Assembly: GCA_963924555.1 (NCBI GenBank)
Contig: OZ004589.1
Coordinates: 5,084,001-5,148,000, forward strand
Length of the DNA stretch: 64,000 bases
Direction: 5' to 3'
Source of the DNA: Crambe crambe
Taxonomy: Eukaryota > Porifera > Demospongiae > Poecilosclerida > Crambeidae
The notes beneath the pieces were generated by a model. It worked only from the letters and a program-made list of their open reading frames with translations, was not told the origin of the DNA and did no database searches. Shown piece after piece: positions 50,801-58,921 of the stretch (positions are counted from its first letter, which is position 1; every line of letters begins with the position of its first letter). A program made the position numbers and the translations under genes.

Positions 50801-53036
50801 GAAATATCTTACTGTTGGGACAGCTGCAATAAAATCTCTTCCCTTCAACTAATGCTGAGCACTTCCAGGGTTGTTTTGAGCATCTAATAATCACACACTA
50901 ATGGATTGCTGTGATCAGTGTAGCCATTCCTCAAAGAAAAGGAGACAGTATGCAAATATAACACACTTCAATAGCATCAACAGATATTATTAAGTGAGTC
51001 CCTATTCCTACACCCATGCTTAATTAAAACTCCCTGGATAAATATTTATTTCGATTCCCATGACGAAATAGTGTCACAGTATAATAATTATTATGGTCAT
51101 TATACTGCATGCATGTAACTGTAACTAGATAATGCGATCCATTGTGCATGTGGGGGCCTAGCTGGGGTGAGCCCAGGGATACATGTGAGCCTAGGCATAT
51201 TACATTATGAAATTATAGGACATGCATATGCATATGGATGCATGTTCTTTCAGACTTGAATACTGCATCAATAGTTGTGGATGCCCTCATCTTATCACAT
51301 GGCAGTTTAATCCTCTCAGTTGAAACATCCAAACAGATAGCTATCAGACCTCTGAGTCACACAATGGGAAGAAGTCATACAGGGTTGGTACATCTAGAAA
51401 ATTAACATGGATGTACGGCAAAGAAAAGTTAGTTAGCATAAAGGTGCTGTAGAGATTTTAGACCAGCAAGATGACAATGTTTTGCTTAGATTACACTTGG
51501 TGAAATTAATGCAGCCCAAATACCAAGATTTGGTGTTTTCATAAGTGCAAGTTATTATGATAAATAATGGAGCTGCTAGTGCACTCTAACATGTAAACGC
51601 AGAGTTCGTCCTGCACATGCACAACATTAAGGTCAGAATTATCACTTTTAATGGATCTATAACTGATTAGAGCAAACTTGGCTTTTGGAAGAGGGAATAT
51701 TTTTGAAGTATCCGCCCCTGCCATGGATCCCTTGGTCTTATTACCCAAATTAGGTATGTATACTATATAGCTCTATTTTTATTGGTATTTTATCGCCACA
51801 AAGCTATTTTCTATCTGCATTCCAACACATAATTAGCTTGTGTGTACAGTTAGTTAGTGTATTGTATGAGGCAGTATATACTAGCTAGGTGTGGCTATCA
51901 AATTACTCATGCCTAGCTACATTGCATGTGGTCAGCCTCTTATATAGTGTGATCCATACCCCCCCAGCCTCGTACCCAAGCCCGCTTTTTTTGCGGGGCG
52001 GTGGAAAAGCGAAGGGCCTGGTATAAGTTGCATGCGCATGCGCTCCATCCCCCCATTTAGGGGGGATTCGCTGCACGTCCGTTACACAAATCGTAATAAA
52101 CATTACATTATCGTAATTTTGAGAGCTGAGTCAGCAGCTATAGCTCTAGACTGTTCTGTCTTTCTGTGCTAGATTCAACTCGCCTCACTCCCAGAAGCGT
52201 TCTGTGCAAGCTGTTTATGAAAGAAGTTATTTGTTTGTGTCACTACCAACTGGTTAGACGAGAAGAATTGCTGCTATCAAAGTATTATGTCTTACCTTTT
52301 GTTTTTTACCATAAGCTTGGCTTGAGAGGGATAGTGCTGTTCTTGTTGTGTCTTTCACTGATGTGGATAAAGTCTGGAGCCAGATCTAGCTAGCTTAAGC
52401 TGCACTGATTGAATGCGCACGCGCGCACGTGCTACATACGTTTTTATGATTACATCATTCATCACGGACGTATTTGTGTCTAATCAAGCGCATGCACATG
52501 CAACTTATACCAGGCCCTTCGCTTTTCCACCGCCCCGTGAAAAAAGCGGGCCTGGATACGAGGCTAACCCCCCCCCCCCCCCCCCCCCCCCACACACACA
52601 CACAGTAGCTAAAGACAGTTAGCACAAAACACACATAATAGGTAAAGAGAGTTATTTAGCATAATTCACATAAACAACTTTTTGTTTCACCTTCATAATG
52701 ACCCACTCAGTTACCACAGTCACCCTGAAAAAATTGTACATGCTATTTGAAGAGCCTCTATTCTAAATACGTAGCTATGGTAGATCTTGCCGAACAATCA
52801 GTAGCTAGTCTTATCTAGTTAATATACCTGGTTTTCCTGAGGACTTCGTTTATTGAGTCGGTTTCAAGGACAGGTTCTATCTGATGGAAGATGGCAGCCC
52901 AGCCAAAACCATCGTCTGGATCAGCCTCCGCTGGAGACCTTATGACAATGGGTTCTTCCGTATCAACATTATGCTGTGCCTCCAGTACGTTCCAAAGAAG
53001 AATCGCAATCAATATCGTTGAAAAGGCTCTCATCAT
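23857..53036 (-). CDS. Integrin alpha chain, no inserted (I) domain
   Basis: Thirty exons, high to low: 53036-52828, 50129-49876, 49625-49522, 44165-44051, 41590-41520, 41400-41238, 41188-41132, 41065-40959, 35192-35140, 35019-34914, 34210-34105, 33823-33708, 33583-33478, 31041-30996, 30910-30839, 30660-30605, 30395-30241, 29838-29698, 29629-29550, 29403-29277, 29224-29141, 29086-28902, 28839-28803, 28377-28192, 27962-27906, 27846-27727, 27669-27556, 24454-24356, 24097-23972, 23916-23857. All phases agree; 1103 codons. Signal peptide about 1-22; beta-propeller to about 538, with CAPRW and three calcium loops (DLTGDGYDE, DLDADGHED, DVDKNGHKD); stalk domains; two furin-like sites, RQKR (934-937) and RIKR (956-959); a cysteine pair in exon 27; one membrane helix about 1059-1085; then the hallmark GFFQR motif (1086-1090) and a short acidic tail. 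It would pair with a beta chain at the cell surface in matrix adhesion. The start is the first of two adjacent ATGs before a hydrophobic leader. Confidence 0.93.
25640..26900 (+). pseudogene. pogo/Tigger (CENP-B-like) transposase relic
   Basis: The clearest part is at 26130-26230, where the frame reads LLPPNCTSVHQPMDQGIIAA, the signature found next to the last catalytic acid of pogo/Tigger DDE transposases. Upstream, 25658-25936 (KRKLSI, then a helix-rich basic segment) could be the CENP-B-type DNA-binding part, and 26664-26880 (acidic, NAEEAAQES) the usual acidic tail. Stops and shifts separate the pieces and the first catalytic acids are not visible, so it is dead. It lies antisense inside integrin intron 27. 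Confidence 0.7.
27396..27517. mobile_element. Short foldback MITE
   Basis: ATGTGGGGATGGCTCT at the left end and AGAGCCATCCCTACAT at the right are inverted repeats with one mismatch, 122 bases end to end, inside integrin intron 27. Confidence 0.55.
31042..33477. other. Integrin intron 13 (2.4 kb)
   Basis: No gene recognised. It holds a direct repeat of about 45 bases (CACAATTGGATAGAAATTTG and flank) at about 31789 and 32719, and a decayed inverted pair with TTATCGACC words near 32775 and 33350 that may mark a DNA transposon. CATGGCTCTCTCTTTGGC is repeated at 31770 and 31828. Open frames here show no domain. Confidence 0.45.
35193..36326. other. Integrin intron 8, part 3' of the retrotransposon (minus-strand sense)
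   Basis: No gene recognised between exon 9 and the LTR element. An open frame at 35581-35889 (+) contains repeated CCCATGGGA/CCCATCGCA-like words and no known domain. Confidence 0.4.
36322..36326 (+). repeat. Left target-site duplication of the LTR element
   Basis: CACAA immediately before the 5' LTR; the identical word follows the 3' LTR at 40840-40844. Confidence 0.9.
36327..36533 (+). repeat. 5' LTR
   Basis: It runs from TGTAGTGTTTAATG to GGAATACTACA. It contains AATAAAGAATCC, a possible polyadenylation signal, near its 3' part. It differs from the 3' LTR at two sites (TCATTAAC against TCATAAAC and TAGAGATG against TAGACATG). Confidence 0.95.
36534..36550 (+). other. Putative primer-binding site
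   Basis: The bases after the 5' LTR, starting with ACTGGCGACGAGGATTC, would pair with the 3' end of a tRNA ending TCGTCGCCA. The tRNA was not identified. Confidence 0.5.
36582..38318 (+). CDS. Retrotransposon gag-protease and N-terminal reverse transcriptase
   Basis: 578 codons from ATG at 36582 to TAA at 38316. Residues 1-190 are gag-like with no obvious motif. Two cysteine clusters follow: CRKCGFNWPHVESPC, and the CCHC knuckle CRNCGKANHFARMC near 230-245 for RNA binding. The aspartic protease active site DTGAS starts near residue 318. Reverse transcriptase begins about 450 with the WVSPLVVIPKKSG, RLCIDMR and LDLRSGYHQ motifs. The frame stops inside RT and the next frame continues in the same phase, so a single nonsense change, not a programmed shift, is the likely cause. 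The product as it stands lacks the RT catalytic DD pair. Confidence 0.92.
   Translation: MAFKIEVTPLPMFDPISDPSSLSQRWKAWKNRFETYILAINVTDDKQKRALLLYQAGQETQELFDTFTDTGTDYATAMTKLDTYFNPKKNVDFETFKFRQATQQEGETVDQFVTRLRKLAATCEFTDLDKELKSAVIQHCQSKQLRHFALREENLTLDKLLTKSRALEASENQARGIEQSSHEKINYLREPKKTTGHSSQHKKRTFSQNQCRKCGFNWPHVESPCPAAGKNCRNCGKANHFARMCQSNKTHYTQQGQPQRKSAHKHKSQVHQISVTPQQDDNSDDEEFLFVVGQGVNDKKVPKVTASISGVPISMTIDTGASTNIIDEATFTKIEKQSSIKLQSTSTRIFAYGSSSQLVTLGKFNASITTGSMSTETTFHVVRGAHGSLLSYTTAHALGVVDVKINAITAGDELTQKYPTLFDGIGKLKDFEVKLHIDQSVKPVAQPARRIPFHLRKQVEAELERLEQQNIIERVDGPTPWVSPLVVIPKKSGEIRLCIDMRMANKAILRERHPTPTVDDLIHAMNGSTVFSKLDLRSGYHQSPLAPESRYITTFSTHKGLRRFTRLNFGTNSASELF
38319..40601 (+). pseudogene. Retrotransposon C-terminal RT, RNase H and integrase (downstream of stop)
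   Basis: In the same frame as the upstream part and open to TAA at 40599. It starts with the RT catalytic region, which reads VSDDIIIFG rather than the common YxDD, then the RT thumb, RNase H (TDASPWGLSAIL, TEKEALAIVWAVE, DFLSRH) and integrase: an HHCC zinc region (GHQGIVKTKQLI to CLTCQ), DDE catalytic positions in HIDFCGPF, SDNGPPF and SEAERF, and a basic C-terminal part. It has no start of its own with clear context, so it probably depends on readthrough of the preceding stop and is recorded as broken. Confidence 0.85.
40618..40632 (+). other. Polypurine tract
   Basis: AAAGAAGGGGAGGGA directly precedes the 3' LTR, the standard plus-strand priming position. Confidence 0.75.
40633..40839 (+). 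repeat. 3' LTR
   Basis: Same length as the 5' LTR and differing at two positions; it ends ATACTACA and is followed by the CACAA target duplication. Confidence 0.95.
40938..40979 (-). repeat. Tandem splice donor of integrin exon 8
   Basis: On the minus strand the 21-base unit ending GCTAAAGGAACACAG occurs twice in a row, each copy followed by a good donor (GTATGT after the copy ending at 40959, GTACGT after the copy ending at 40938). Using the distal donor would add seven in-frame residues, VCAKGTQ, to the propeller. Confidence 0.75.
42267..42790 (+). pseudogene. Coiled-coil plus PHD-like fragment
   Basis: Following an acceptor-like CCAG, an open frame encodes a highly charged coiled coil (repeated RER, REEQIL, QQEFEERRRKTEQ) for about 120 residues. 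In another frame from about 42655 the sequence reads on as an acidic linker and then CTHLSCSKWMHVDC and MICLLCDT, the second half of a PHD-type zinc finger. The frame change and missing first zinc ligands mark it as a broken copy, or as two exons whose junction I could not place. Family not recognised; PHD-bearing transposon genes are a possible source. Confidence 0.5.
42834..43396. mobile_element. MITE with TA target duplication
   Basis: Ends CCGTAAATCGGGAAATTTTC and its near-perfect inverse (GAAAATTTCCCGATTTACAG) enclose 563 bases, with TA on each side (42832-42833 and 43397-43398). Terminal sequence and TA duplication suggest a Tc1/mariner-related or similar family. Open frames within have no support. 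Confidence 0.75.
44237..44365. repeat. Palindromic foldback
   Basis: Arms of about 55 bases, including GTTAGAACACGGTAGTC and GGCCAATAAACAACC and their complements, surround a short loop with GAGGGCGCAGCCCGAGG. The whole 130 bases could form one hairpin. It may be a terminal piece of a larger repeat family. Confidence 0.65.
44441..44650 (+). other. Small open frame of unknown status
   Basis: An ATG-initiated frame of 69 codons rich in Ser, Leu and Thr, with base composition less AT-rich than its surroundings. No domain is recognised and no splice partners were found. It could be part of the repeat that begins with the adjacent palindrome; low confidence that it encodes a protein. Confidence 0.2.
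44733..44945. repeat. Tandem duplication, unit about 105 bases
   Basis: The sequence from CAGCTATAAACTACC through TTAATGACAATGTTATCTG to ATCATCTTCTTCCAACA occurs twice in succession with small indels. Confidence 0.75.
45360..46960 (-). pseudogene. Decayed multi-copy marine-invertebrate repeat gene with cysteine-rich C terminus
   Basis: Read on the minus strand, the pieces are, in order: a basic zinc-binding-like part (IPVHRKCVDKYCHE, then CLFCGKQC in another frame near 46740), the segment AGVLSDLHAADVRCHVDC near 46540, the frame at 46385-46017 (LPGIATILAFKATAAKMFH), and 46075-45785 ending in a CXC-like cysteine cluster (CSCASETPC, CGCVAAYLTCTAFCRC). Beyond the hairpin insertion the frame resumes with EESGSDDEAN and a stop near 45347. 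I recognise these motifs as a family repeated in sponge and cnidarian genomes but know no established function; a transposon-linked gene is likely. Stops and shifts between pieces show it is not functional. Confidence 0.6.
45387..45821. mobile_element. GC-rich long-hairpin foldback element
   Basis: Starting TATGGAAGCC and ending GGCTTCCATA, flanked by TTCAAC on both sides (45381-45386 and 45822-45827). The first and last roughly 78 bases are inverse copies with about one mismatch, and pairing continues with more mismatches to the centre near 45615, where GCCGAGAAG meets CTTCTCGGC. Motifs GGCGGGATCGGAG and GGCCGAGAAGTG recur. It sits in the 3' coding end of the decayed repeat gene on the minus strand. 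The many open frames over it on both strands are by-products of the repeats. Confidence 0.8.
47150..48565. mobile_element. hAT-like element, nested inside the outer one
   Basis: Perfect 15-base ends CAGGGGCTGATCCAG/CTGGATCAGCCCCTG, flanked by GATAC on each side (47145-47149 and 48566-48570). Further partial ends of the same type lie inside (CAGGGGCTTATCCAG at 47301 and GGATCAGCCCCTG at 48158), suggesting more than one round of insertion. It contains a poly-T run at about 47752 and a three-copy minisatellite. Confidence 0.75.
47828..48005. repeat. Minisatellite, three copies of about 60-63 bases
   Basis: Units begin ATCCACCCACTAATTAGAG and end GCTGCAAGTTATGTGGTATT; the copies differ at a few positions and by a 3-base indel (GTT against GCATTG). 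Confidence 0.85.
50130..51965. other. Integrin intron 1, proximal part
   Basis: Between exon 2 and the inverted-repeat element. I see no gene, RNA or clear repeat; open frames here have no recognisable domain. Confidence 0.4.
51966..52565. mobile_element. 600-base element with long terminal inverted repeats
   Basis: The first and last roughly 78 bases are inverse copies, for example GGCGGTGGAAAAGCGAAGGG at the left and its complement at the right, ending AGCCTCGTA / TACGAGGCT types. C-runs on both flanks hide any target duplication. The interior has no coding capacity. It lies in integrin intron 1. Confidence 0.75.
52566..52605. repeat. Poly-C and (CA)n microsatellite
   Basis: A C-run of more than 20 bases is followed by repeated CA units next to the right end of the inverted-repeat element. 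Confidence 0.9.
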
Positions 53037-53179
53037 CAACTGCAAGCCTAGTCGATCTTAGTCTGGCATAGCATCGCCCACCGACTTCAGTACGTGGTCT
53101 GCCGTTTAGCAGGAAATCGGATAAATGACGTTTAATGACATAAAATTACGTAAACACTTGGCGTCTTTTCCAATAACTT

Positions 53180-53362
53180 TGCGCGCTAGAATTGCACCTG
53201 CTAGTGCATCAACTTCCAGCAACTAGTACAAGTTGTTTGGAGGCTGCAGCAAACAATGCTGTAACGAGACTTGGATACGAAGAGGGCTTGAAGGCGGACC
53301 AGTTGAAAGTGCATGGTGGTTGCTTTTTTATCAGATGGATGTTTTTGCGGTGCTACCGACTG
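53180..53362 (+). pseudogene. RecQ-like helicase fragment
   Basis: A frame at 53192 reads AVTRLGYEEGLKADQLKV. The next parts continue in shifted frames as VVAFLS and then DVFAVLPTG, which together match the start of RecQ-type helicase domains up to the Walker A motif, where the matching sequence ends. Two single-base frame changes and the abrupt end at 53362 mark it as a broken fragment. It lies just upstream of, and divergent from, the first integrin exon. Confidence 0.55.
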
Positions 53363-54098
53363 GGTAAGCATGAAGGAACTGGAGATACATTAAAACTCTG
53401 AAAAACATTTTATAGCGTTAAGACCACCCATTTCATTCTCTATAGAGGTATTGCCTTATTAAAAGTCGCATTATAAAAAAAGAATCATCCTTTGTTCTAG
53501 GATTGTTGGATCCATTATCGCACTGCCAATTTTCACTAAAATAACTACTAAATTTATGTATAATCATTTCAGGAACTTGGAATCATCACTAATAATTTCG
53601 TGATTCTGTTGCCCGTGATATCTTTCTTGGCATATGGCACTTCAGATCATTGCACTCGTTCTTGCTTTTGCTACCCACAAGGTGAAGGTTAAAGGTCTTG
53701 ATGATGCCAAGTTCATAGTGGTCACTGTCTACGTGATCAGTATTGTGCTGGCTGTGACGATTTTGGCCATTTACTCACTGAAGGAAGTCATTAATGGATT
53801 TGCTGCTCTGTTCTGCACTGGGTTTCTGGTTGGCACTATACAGTCATCCTTGGCTTAAGTCTTTGTGCCACTGGTAAGTAAATCAGTTAAGCCCCTAAAG
53901 TCATATCTATGCCAGCTACATAGCCTTGACAATCAACTGAAGCTCATAAAAAAGCATTCAACGAGTTGATTATGATCTGCTTAGAGCGCACCATGAATAT
54001 ATAATTTTCTCTATACAGATAGTAGGCTTGTATAAAGATCCAAAAGGGGATAGCATCTTTGAAAGGAGTTCTGCTGTTCCAGAGAGGAGGGCATAAGT
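53363..54098 (+). pseudogene. Third GABA-B-like receptor fragment (intron 13 to exon 15)
   Basis: The sequence follows receptor 2 from its intron 13 donor (20187) through exon 14 (20391-20714) into exon 15 (20879). It is damaged: part of the YICDS region is missing, the LGILFGYK codons are deleted before MALQIIALVLAFATHKV, and two extra bases break the frame in the seventh helix region. The resemblance ends in exon 15 after an additional deletion (GGAGTTCTGCTGTTCCAGAG). It is closer to receptor 2 than to receptor 1, so it was copied from receptor 2 or its ancestor. Confidence 0.88.
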
Positions 54099-56282
54099 GG
54101 TTTATGAGTGTTAGCTTTGAAGTCTTTGCTTTCATGTTTATTATTCAGTTATCTATTTAAAATGATTCTATACATATGATCATCCCCTTGACTAGCTATA
54201 CCAAAAATGCCAAGCCAAGGCTACACACATGTTGACATATACTCCTACAGTCAGTTATCTGAATTACTTTTTGTCCAAACTTTTTTTCCTGTCAATATGT
54301 GTTGTTGTTGTATAGTAATACAGTACTAACAGCCTAGAATATACTGATTATTGTTATGCTGTTGTTGATAATTATGTGCCTGTGCAAAGCACTCTAAAAA
54401 AAATCTCAAATAATTGATCAAAGCCAGATATTATGATCATGAGTTACTTACCTCGTGCTGGAACACAGTCAATGGCAATTGCATGGATATATAGCTATTT
54501 CCAGCCCTAACCCTAGGAATTAACTGTAGCTGTATTCATCTTTCACCTGCTAATATCTTATAGGCAGCTAGCATGCATTGCCACTAGCTATAATTATGTT
54601 GTCTCAGTGCTGTGTACAAGAGACTGACCACAATGTACTGTATGTCTGATAATGTCAAGTGTGACCAGTTGACTACAAAATGCCATAGCTGCAGTAAACT
54701 TACAGTAGTACGTGTTATACAACTGGTTATCCTCACCTCTTATATCCAGAACCTCCTTTAGCTATCTGGATTTGGAAATACAAGCATTTGTAATGGATTT
54801 TAGCATATCTATGAAGAGATAATGATAATATGGGCAGTACTCTCACACTGCACCTACTACAGTATAGCCTGGTTAATGAGACTATAATTATGTAACAGTA
54901 AAATTAATATAGAACATTGAACGCTGAAAAAAATTTCTGAACCAGCTATGGTTGAAATAGTTGAAATGGTTGAAATGGTTGAAAATTTTATTCAATTCAA
55001 CAAAACTGAACTCATTATATTGACAAATAATTAGCTATAGTCAACATGTATGAAAAAAAAATGCTCTAATCAGAGAGTGCGATAGGACAGTATAAACTAA
55101 AAACTCTTCTTTCTCTTCTACCCTTACTCTACAGGTTCTCAGAAGGCTACAGTGAATTATTATATCTACAAAGAAGAGAGGAGAATGTTCAAAAGCCAAA
55201 AATTCATTCGCCAACATAAGAAAAAAACGAGTTCTAAAATTGACTTTTCGTTCTTTTTCTTTAGCTATAATTAGTGATACCGGATGCTATGGTGGGCGGG
55301 GTCAATTTTTTATACGTAAAAATAATACTGCAGGACGGCACCAAAAGTGACCAAGATATAACCTGGCTGCGAAGGTCCAGATCCAAAGAAATCCAGGAAA
55401 AAAACATATCAACAGAATCCTAATATTCTAGAGAATCTAACTGTGACAGTTTCTTTTAGATAGAGTGCTAAATTTAGATTTGATGTTCAAAAACATATTT
55501 AAATTTCGATTTTCTTATGATATAACACTTGAACAGGTCATGAAACCATATTTTTTGGAAACTGCATCAAAAAATGATCCTGGTACCTTGGATAACTTCT
55601 TGTATCAAGCGGAAAAGAAGGCACGCAAGAAGGATAAGGCATTCAACTTATATAACTGATGGGTCAAAGTTCATGACCTCAACCCTTTCCCACTAAATTT
55701 GAATCTGTGCTGCCTCAGGTGAATAGCCTAACCCCCCTCACCCCCATAGTACATATTTTAATGTAAAATAAAAGTGATGAAAAATGCTTGAATTCTGAAT
55801 CAATCTCTGAACAACATAAATCAGTTCTGGCTGTGGAGTAATGCTGCAGTCTGTTCCTTAATAACAGCAAAGCTCCCAGATCCTGTACATGACTTTGAAC
55901 ATCAATCACTGTCCACTGCAAAGCTTGGCAGCATAAATTGCAGACTTAATGCCACAAATTCTAAAATATAGCAAAGCCGTAATACAGTAAATTTGAAATG
56001 AGCAATCAAAAACACGTTTTACATGGGGAGGGTAGGTCTACTGAAGTTCCTAACTTTGTTAATGTTGTGTACATTCAAAATAGAGACAGACTCTAGGACA
56101 ACAATTGTACAACAGTTCCTACTAGTCTGGTGTTATCCAGACTACATGGCCTATTTTTTTAAATTTACCCTTAGTTCTATAGTCATTTTCTTACTCTTCC
56201 ATATGAACTTTGTTTGAAGAAAATCCATCTAGTAGATCCTAAGATACGAGCAAAAGATTACAGTACTATTAGCCATAATGAC
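54099..56282. other. Gene-poor region
   Basis: No gene recognised. A segment at about 54340-54430 (GTGCCTGTGCAAAGCACTCT) is an inverse copy of one at about 47575-47660 inside the nested hAT-like element, and ACAAGCATTTGTAATGGATT recurs at 54780 and 47557, so scattered repeat pieces are present. The frame at 55465-55659 shows no known domain. Confidence 0.45.
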
Positions 56283-56290
56283 CTTTAACC

Positions 56291-58442
56291 TTAGATAATT
56301 AGACTACGTACACAGGATTGGAAACAGCTCACGTGCGCCCATTATGCTAATACAAATCGTCGCGGACGATCCGTGTTGCTATGCGCGAAGGAAAATTGGA
56401 AATTTATTCCTTGTTTCTCGAGTATACTTTTCATGAAAGGAGAATAAACTGGTGAGTTTTAGCATCAAATAAAGGGCTACTTTACAGAGTATGTTCCAGG
56501 GATGTGAAATGTGTTTCTTAAGTATAGTTAGTTTGCTCATAAAACAGTTTTCCACGAAGATTTTTATCACCCTAGCAACGGATAAAGTTTTTTCTTCTTT
56601 CATTGCAAAGGCATAATTCCTGTGTCCTTTTAATGAAGTTTATGTTATTGAGTGATGCTTGCCATACGGAATGGTGTGCATAATATATGTTTTTGTCCTG
56701 AATCTTTGGCTTTTTCTGTGTTTGGAGGTGTATATTTTTGCTTTCTTTCACACAAAAGGCACTGTTGCATGAGCAATGAAATTTTGCTAACTGATAAAGT
56801 TAGTGCTGCAGTTTGGAATAGCATCAATCCCATGAGCTGCAGTGACCAAAATTATAGCTAATGTATACATGCTAACTTATCCACATTAATTTATTACTAT
56901 ATAATAGTTACAGCTATGCCAAGGAGGAAAAAAAGCAAACTGTGTGTCAAAAAACATGGAAGTAAGAATATTCTCAAGGTGCCATTATCTTCAAGTCCTG
57001 CTTCTAGTATCAGTGATCTTTCAATCACCCTGGACAGACTTCCATCTAAATGGGTCAGATTGAAAGAGCCCAACCTCACCTTGGTGAAACTCTCAAAATG
57101 CCCAAATTCCACAGCAGTTTGTTCACTCTTTAGTGTTACCATATCATCAAAATTAAGCTAGTATATCAGCAGTAGAAGCTTTATAATTATAAAATTATAA
57201 TACCTACATAATAATTAATTTTATGATAAACTATTGAGGGTCTTAGTAGTCTTCCTTATGCCCTTGGTTTTCTGGGTCAATTTCTTAGCTACTTGCCATT
57301 TTGAGCTAGCAAAAGCAAAGCCTCGTGTGGTGATCCAAAGGTCCACTATCATTTTAATCACCTTGCTCTCCTCTTCATCCCAATCCTCAGAAATTTCAGA
57401 CTATTTTTGTACATTCCTTCTTTAATACTTTTCTTAATGTTATCAATGGGCTTTATCAAATGATTCTGAACTTCTTTCTCCATCTCCACCATGAAACTAT
57501 ACATGGAGTTTAAAATGTGGAGTAATCTCCTATCGACCAAGTCTATATCCAATCCTCTGATTCTTCATCGTCATCATAGTAACAAATCATCAATATAACA
57601 TCAAATTTTCTTTCAAGGGTGAGAGGAACTTTTTAATCTCTTGTGCAGAACCCTTGGGATGTACCCTGCTGCATACCGCAATGCATTACTCTCTTCGTAA
57701 GTAATTACACACTCATAATCATGCTGGGAGGCGGAGCTGAGGTCACTTGAAATAGGGCAGTTATTAGGAATTACTCGTTCAAATAGCTAACACATCTGTA
57801 ATTTTCTAGTACAGGAGGGGTGATTGCTATACCAGCTTGATAAAAAAAGTCTTTTCAGATTTTCTGAAACTCTGTGGTGGTTCTGATTTTATGGTACTGC
57901 CCCCACATAATTCGTTGTGTTTTCTCTAAGGGATGAGGGTCAAGTAATTTTATTAGAAGTGATTCAACATTTCATAGCTTGAAGGATTTGTGCACCACTC
58001 AAGAGCTGCAGTAGCAATTTCTTGAACAGCAATATTGTGTGGACGAGAGAACATCTTAGTCTTCACAATTTGTTGCAAAACTTGGACAATAATTCCACTA
58101 GGATCTATAGTTAAAGCAATTAATTAAGCTCAATGAAGTGGTCATGTAAGCTTCAGTTAATAGCTAGCTAGCTAGGTCTCTAGCACTGTAAATTAGCAGT
58201 AGCCAGCTAGCTGATAGAGCTAGCTACGTAGATCATAGCTAGGTCTCTTAGCACTGGCTAGCCAATAACAACACAATTTACCTTGTAAATCAGGTTTTCT
58301 CCAGCTATACAAGCACTAACAAGCCACACACTTAGAGAAACAAACCACACACTGTAAACAGCTGCAATGATTTGGCGCAACGCGCATGGTCCGCGCGCGA
58401 ATAATTGCTTCCAATCCTGTGTACGTAGTCTAATTATCTAAG
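56291..58442. mobile_element. DNA transposon with 8-bp target duplication, family unknown
   Basis: Terminal inverted repeats of about 33 bases (TTAGATAATTAGACTACG, then TACACAGGATTGGAA) lie at both ends, and CTTTAACC flanks both sides (56283-56290 and 58443-58450). The interior, 2.15 kb, carries short frames only: 56652-56861 (+), 56916-57161 (+, basic start MPRRKKSK) and 57552-57358 (-). None has a recognisable transposase domain. An 8-bp duplication fits hAT, P or Merlin types; the ends do not settle which. Confidence 0.75.
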
Positions 58443-58921
58443 CTTTAACCTACTTTGGAAAGGTGCCGTTTTCTTAATTAAAAGAAAGTAAAATTTTCCT
58501 GTACAATTTCAATTGTAAAATGTTACGTATCTCTGCTTCTACTGGATGGATTTTTATCGGATAAAGTTTATCTGGCTGAGGAAAAAGAGCTTAATATTTT
58601 TAAGAAATGAATTTATAGTTTCATAGTATTTTTAAAAATAGCCCGGTATCACTACTATAATAATAATAATAATAAGATCGACGTACCGATGTCGGAGTGT
58701 AGAATGTCCCCCCGTGCAGAATGTCCCCCCGGACAGTCTACACTAGTGCGGAGAGCCTCCGGGGGACACTCTACACTAGTGTAGAATGTCCTTTCTAGTG
58801 TGAAGTGTCCCACCTCGCCAAGACAAAGGGAAAATCAGAATAGTGTAGAAACCATAGCTAGCTATATAGCCACTAGCTTTATTAATAGCTGGATGCAGAA
58901 AACTTGATATCAGTGTCTAAG

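Noticed and set aside
52413-52622. Plus-strand frame with a proline run
   Set aside because: The proline run is the poly-C tract, and the remainder is the terminal repeat of the 51966-52565 element.
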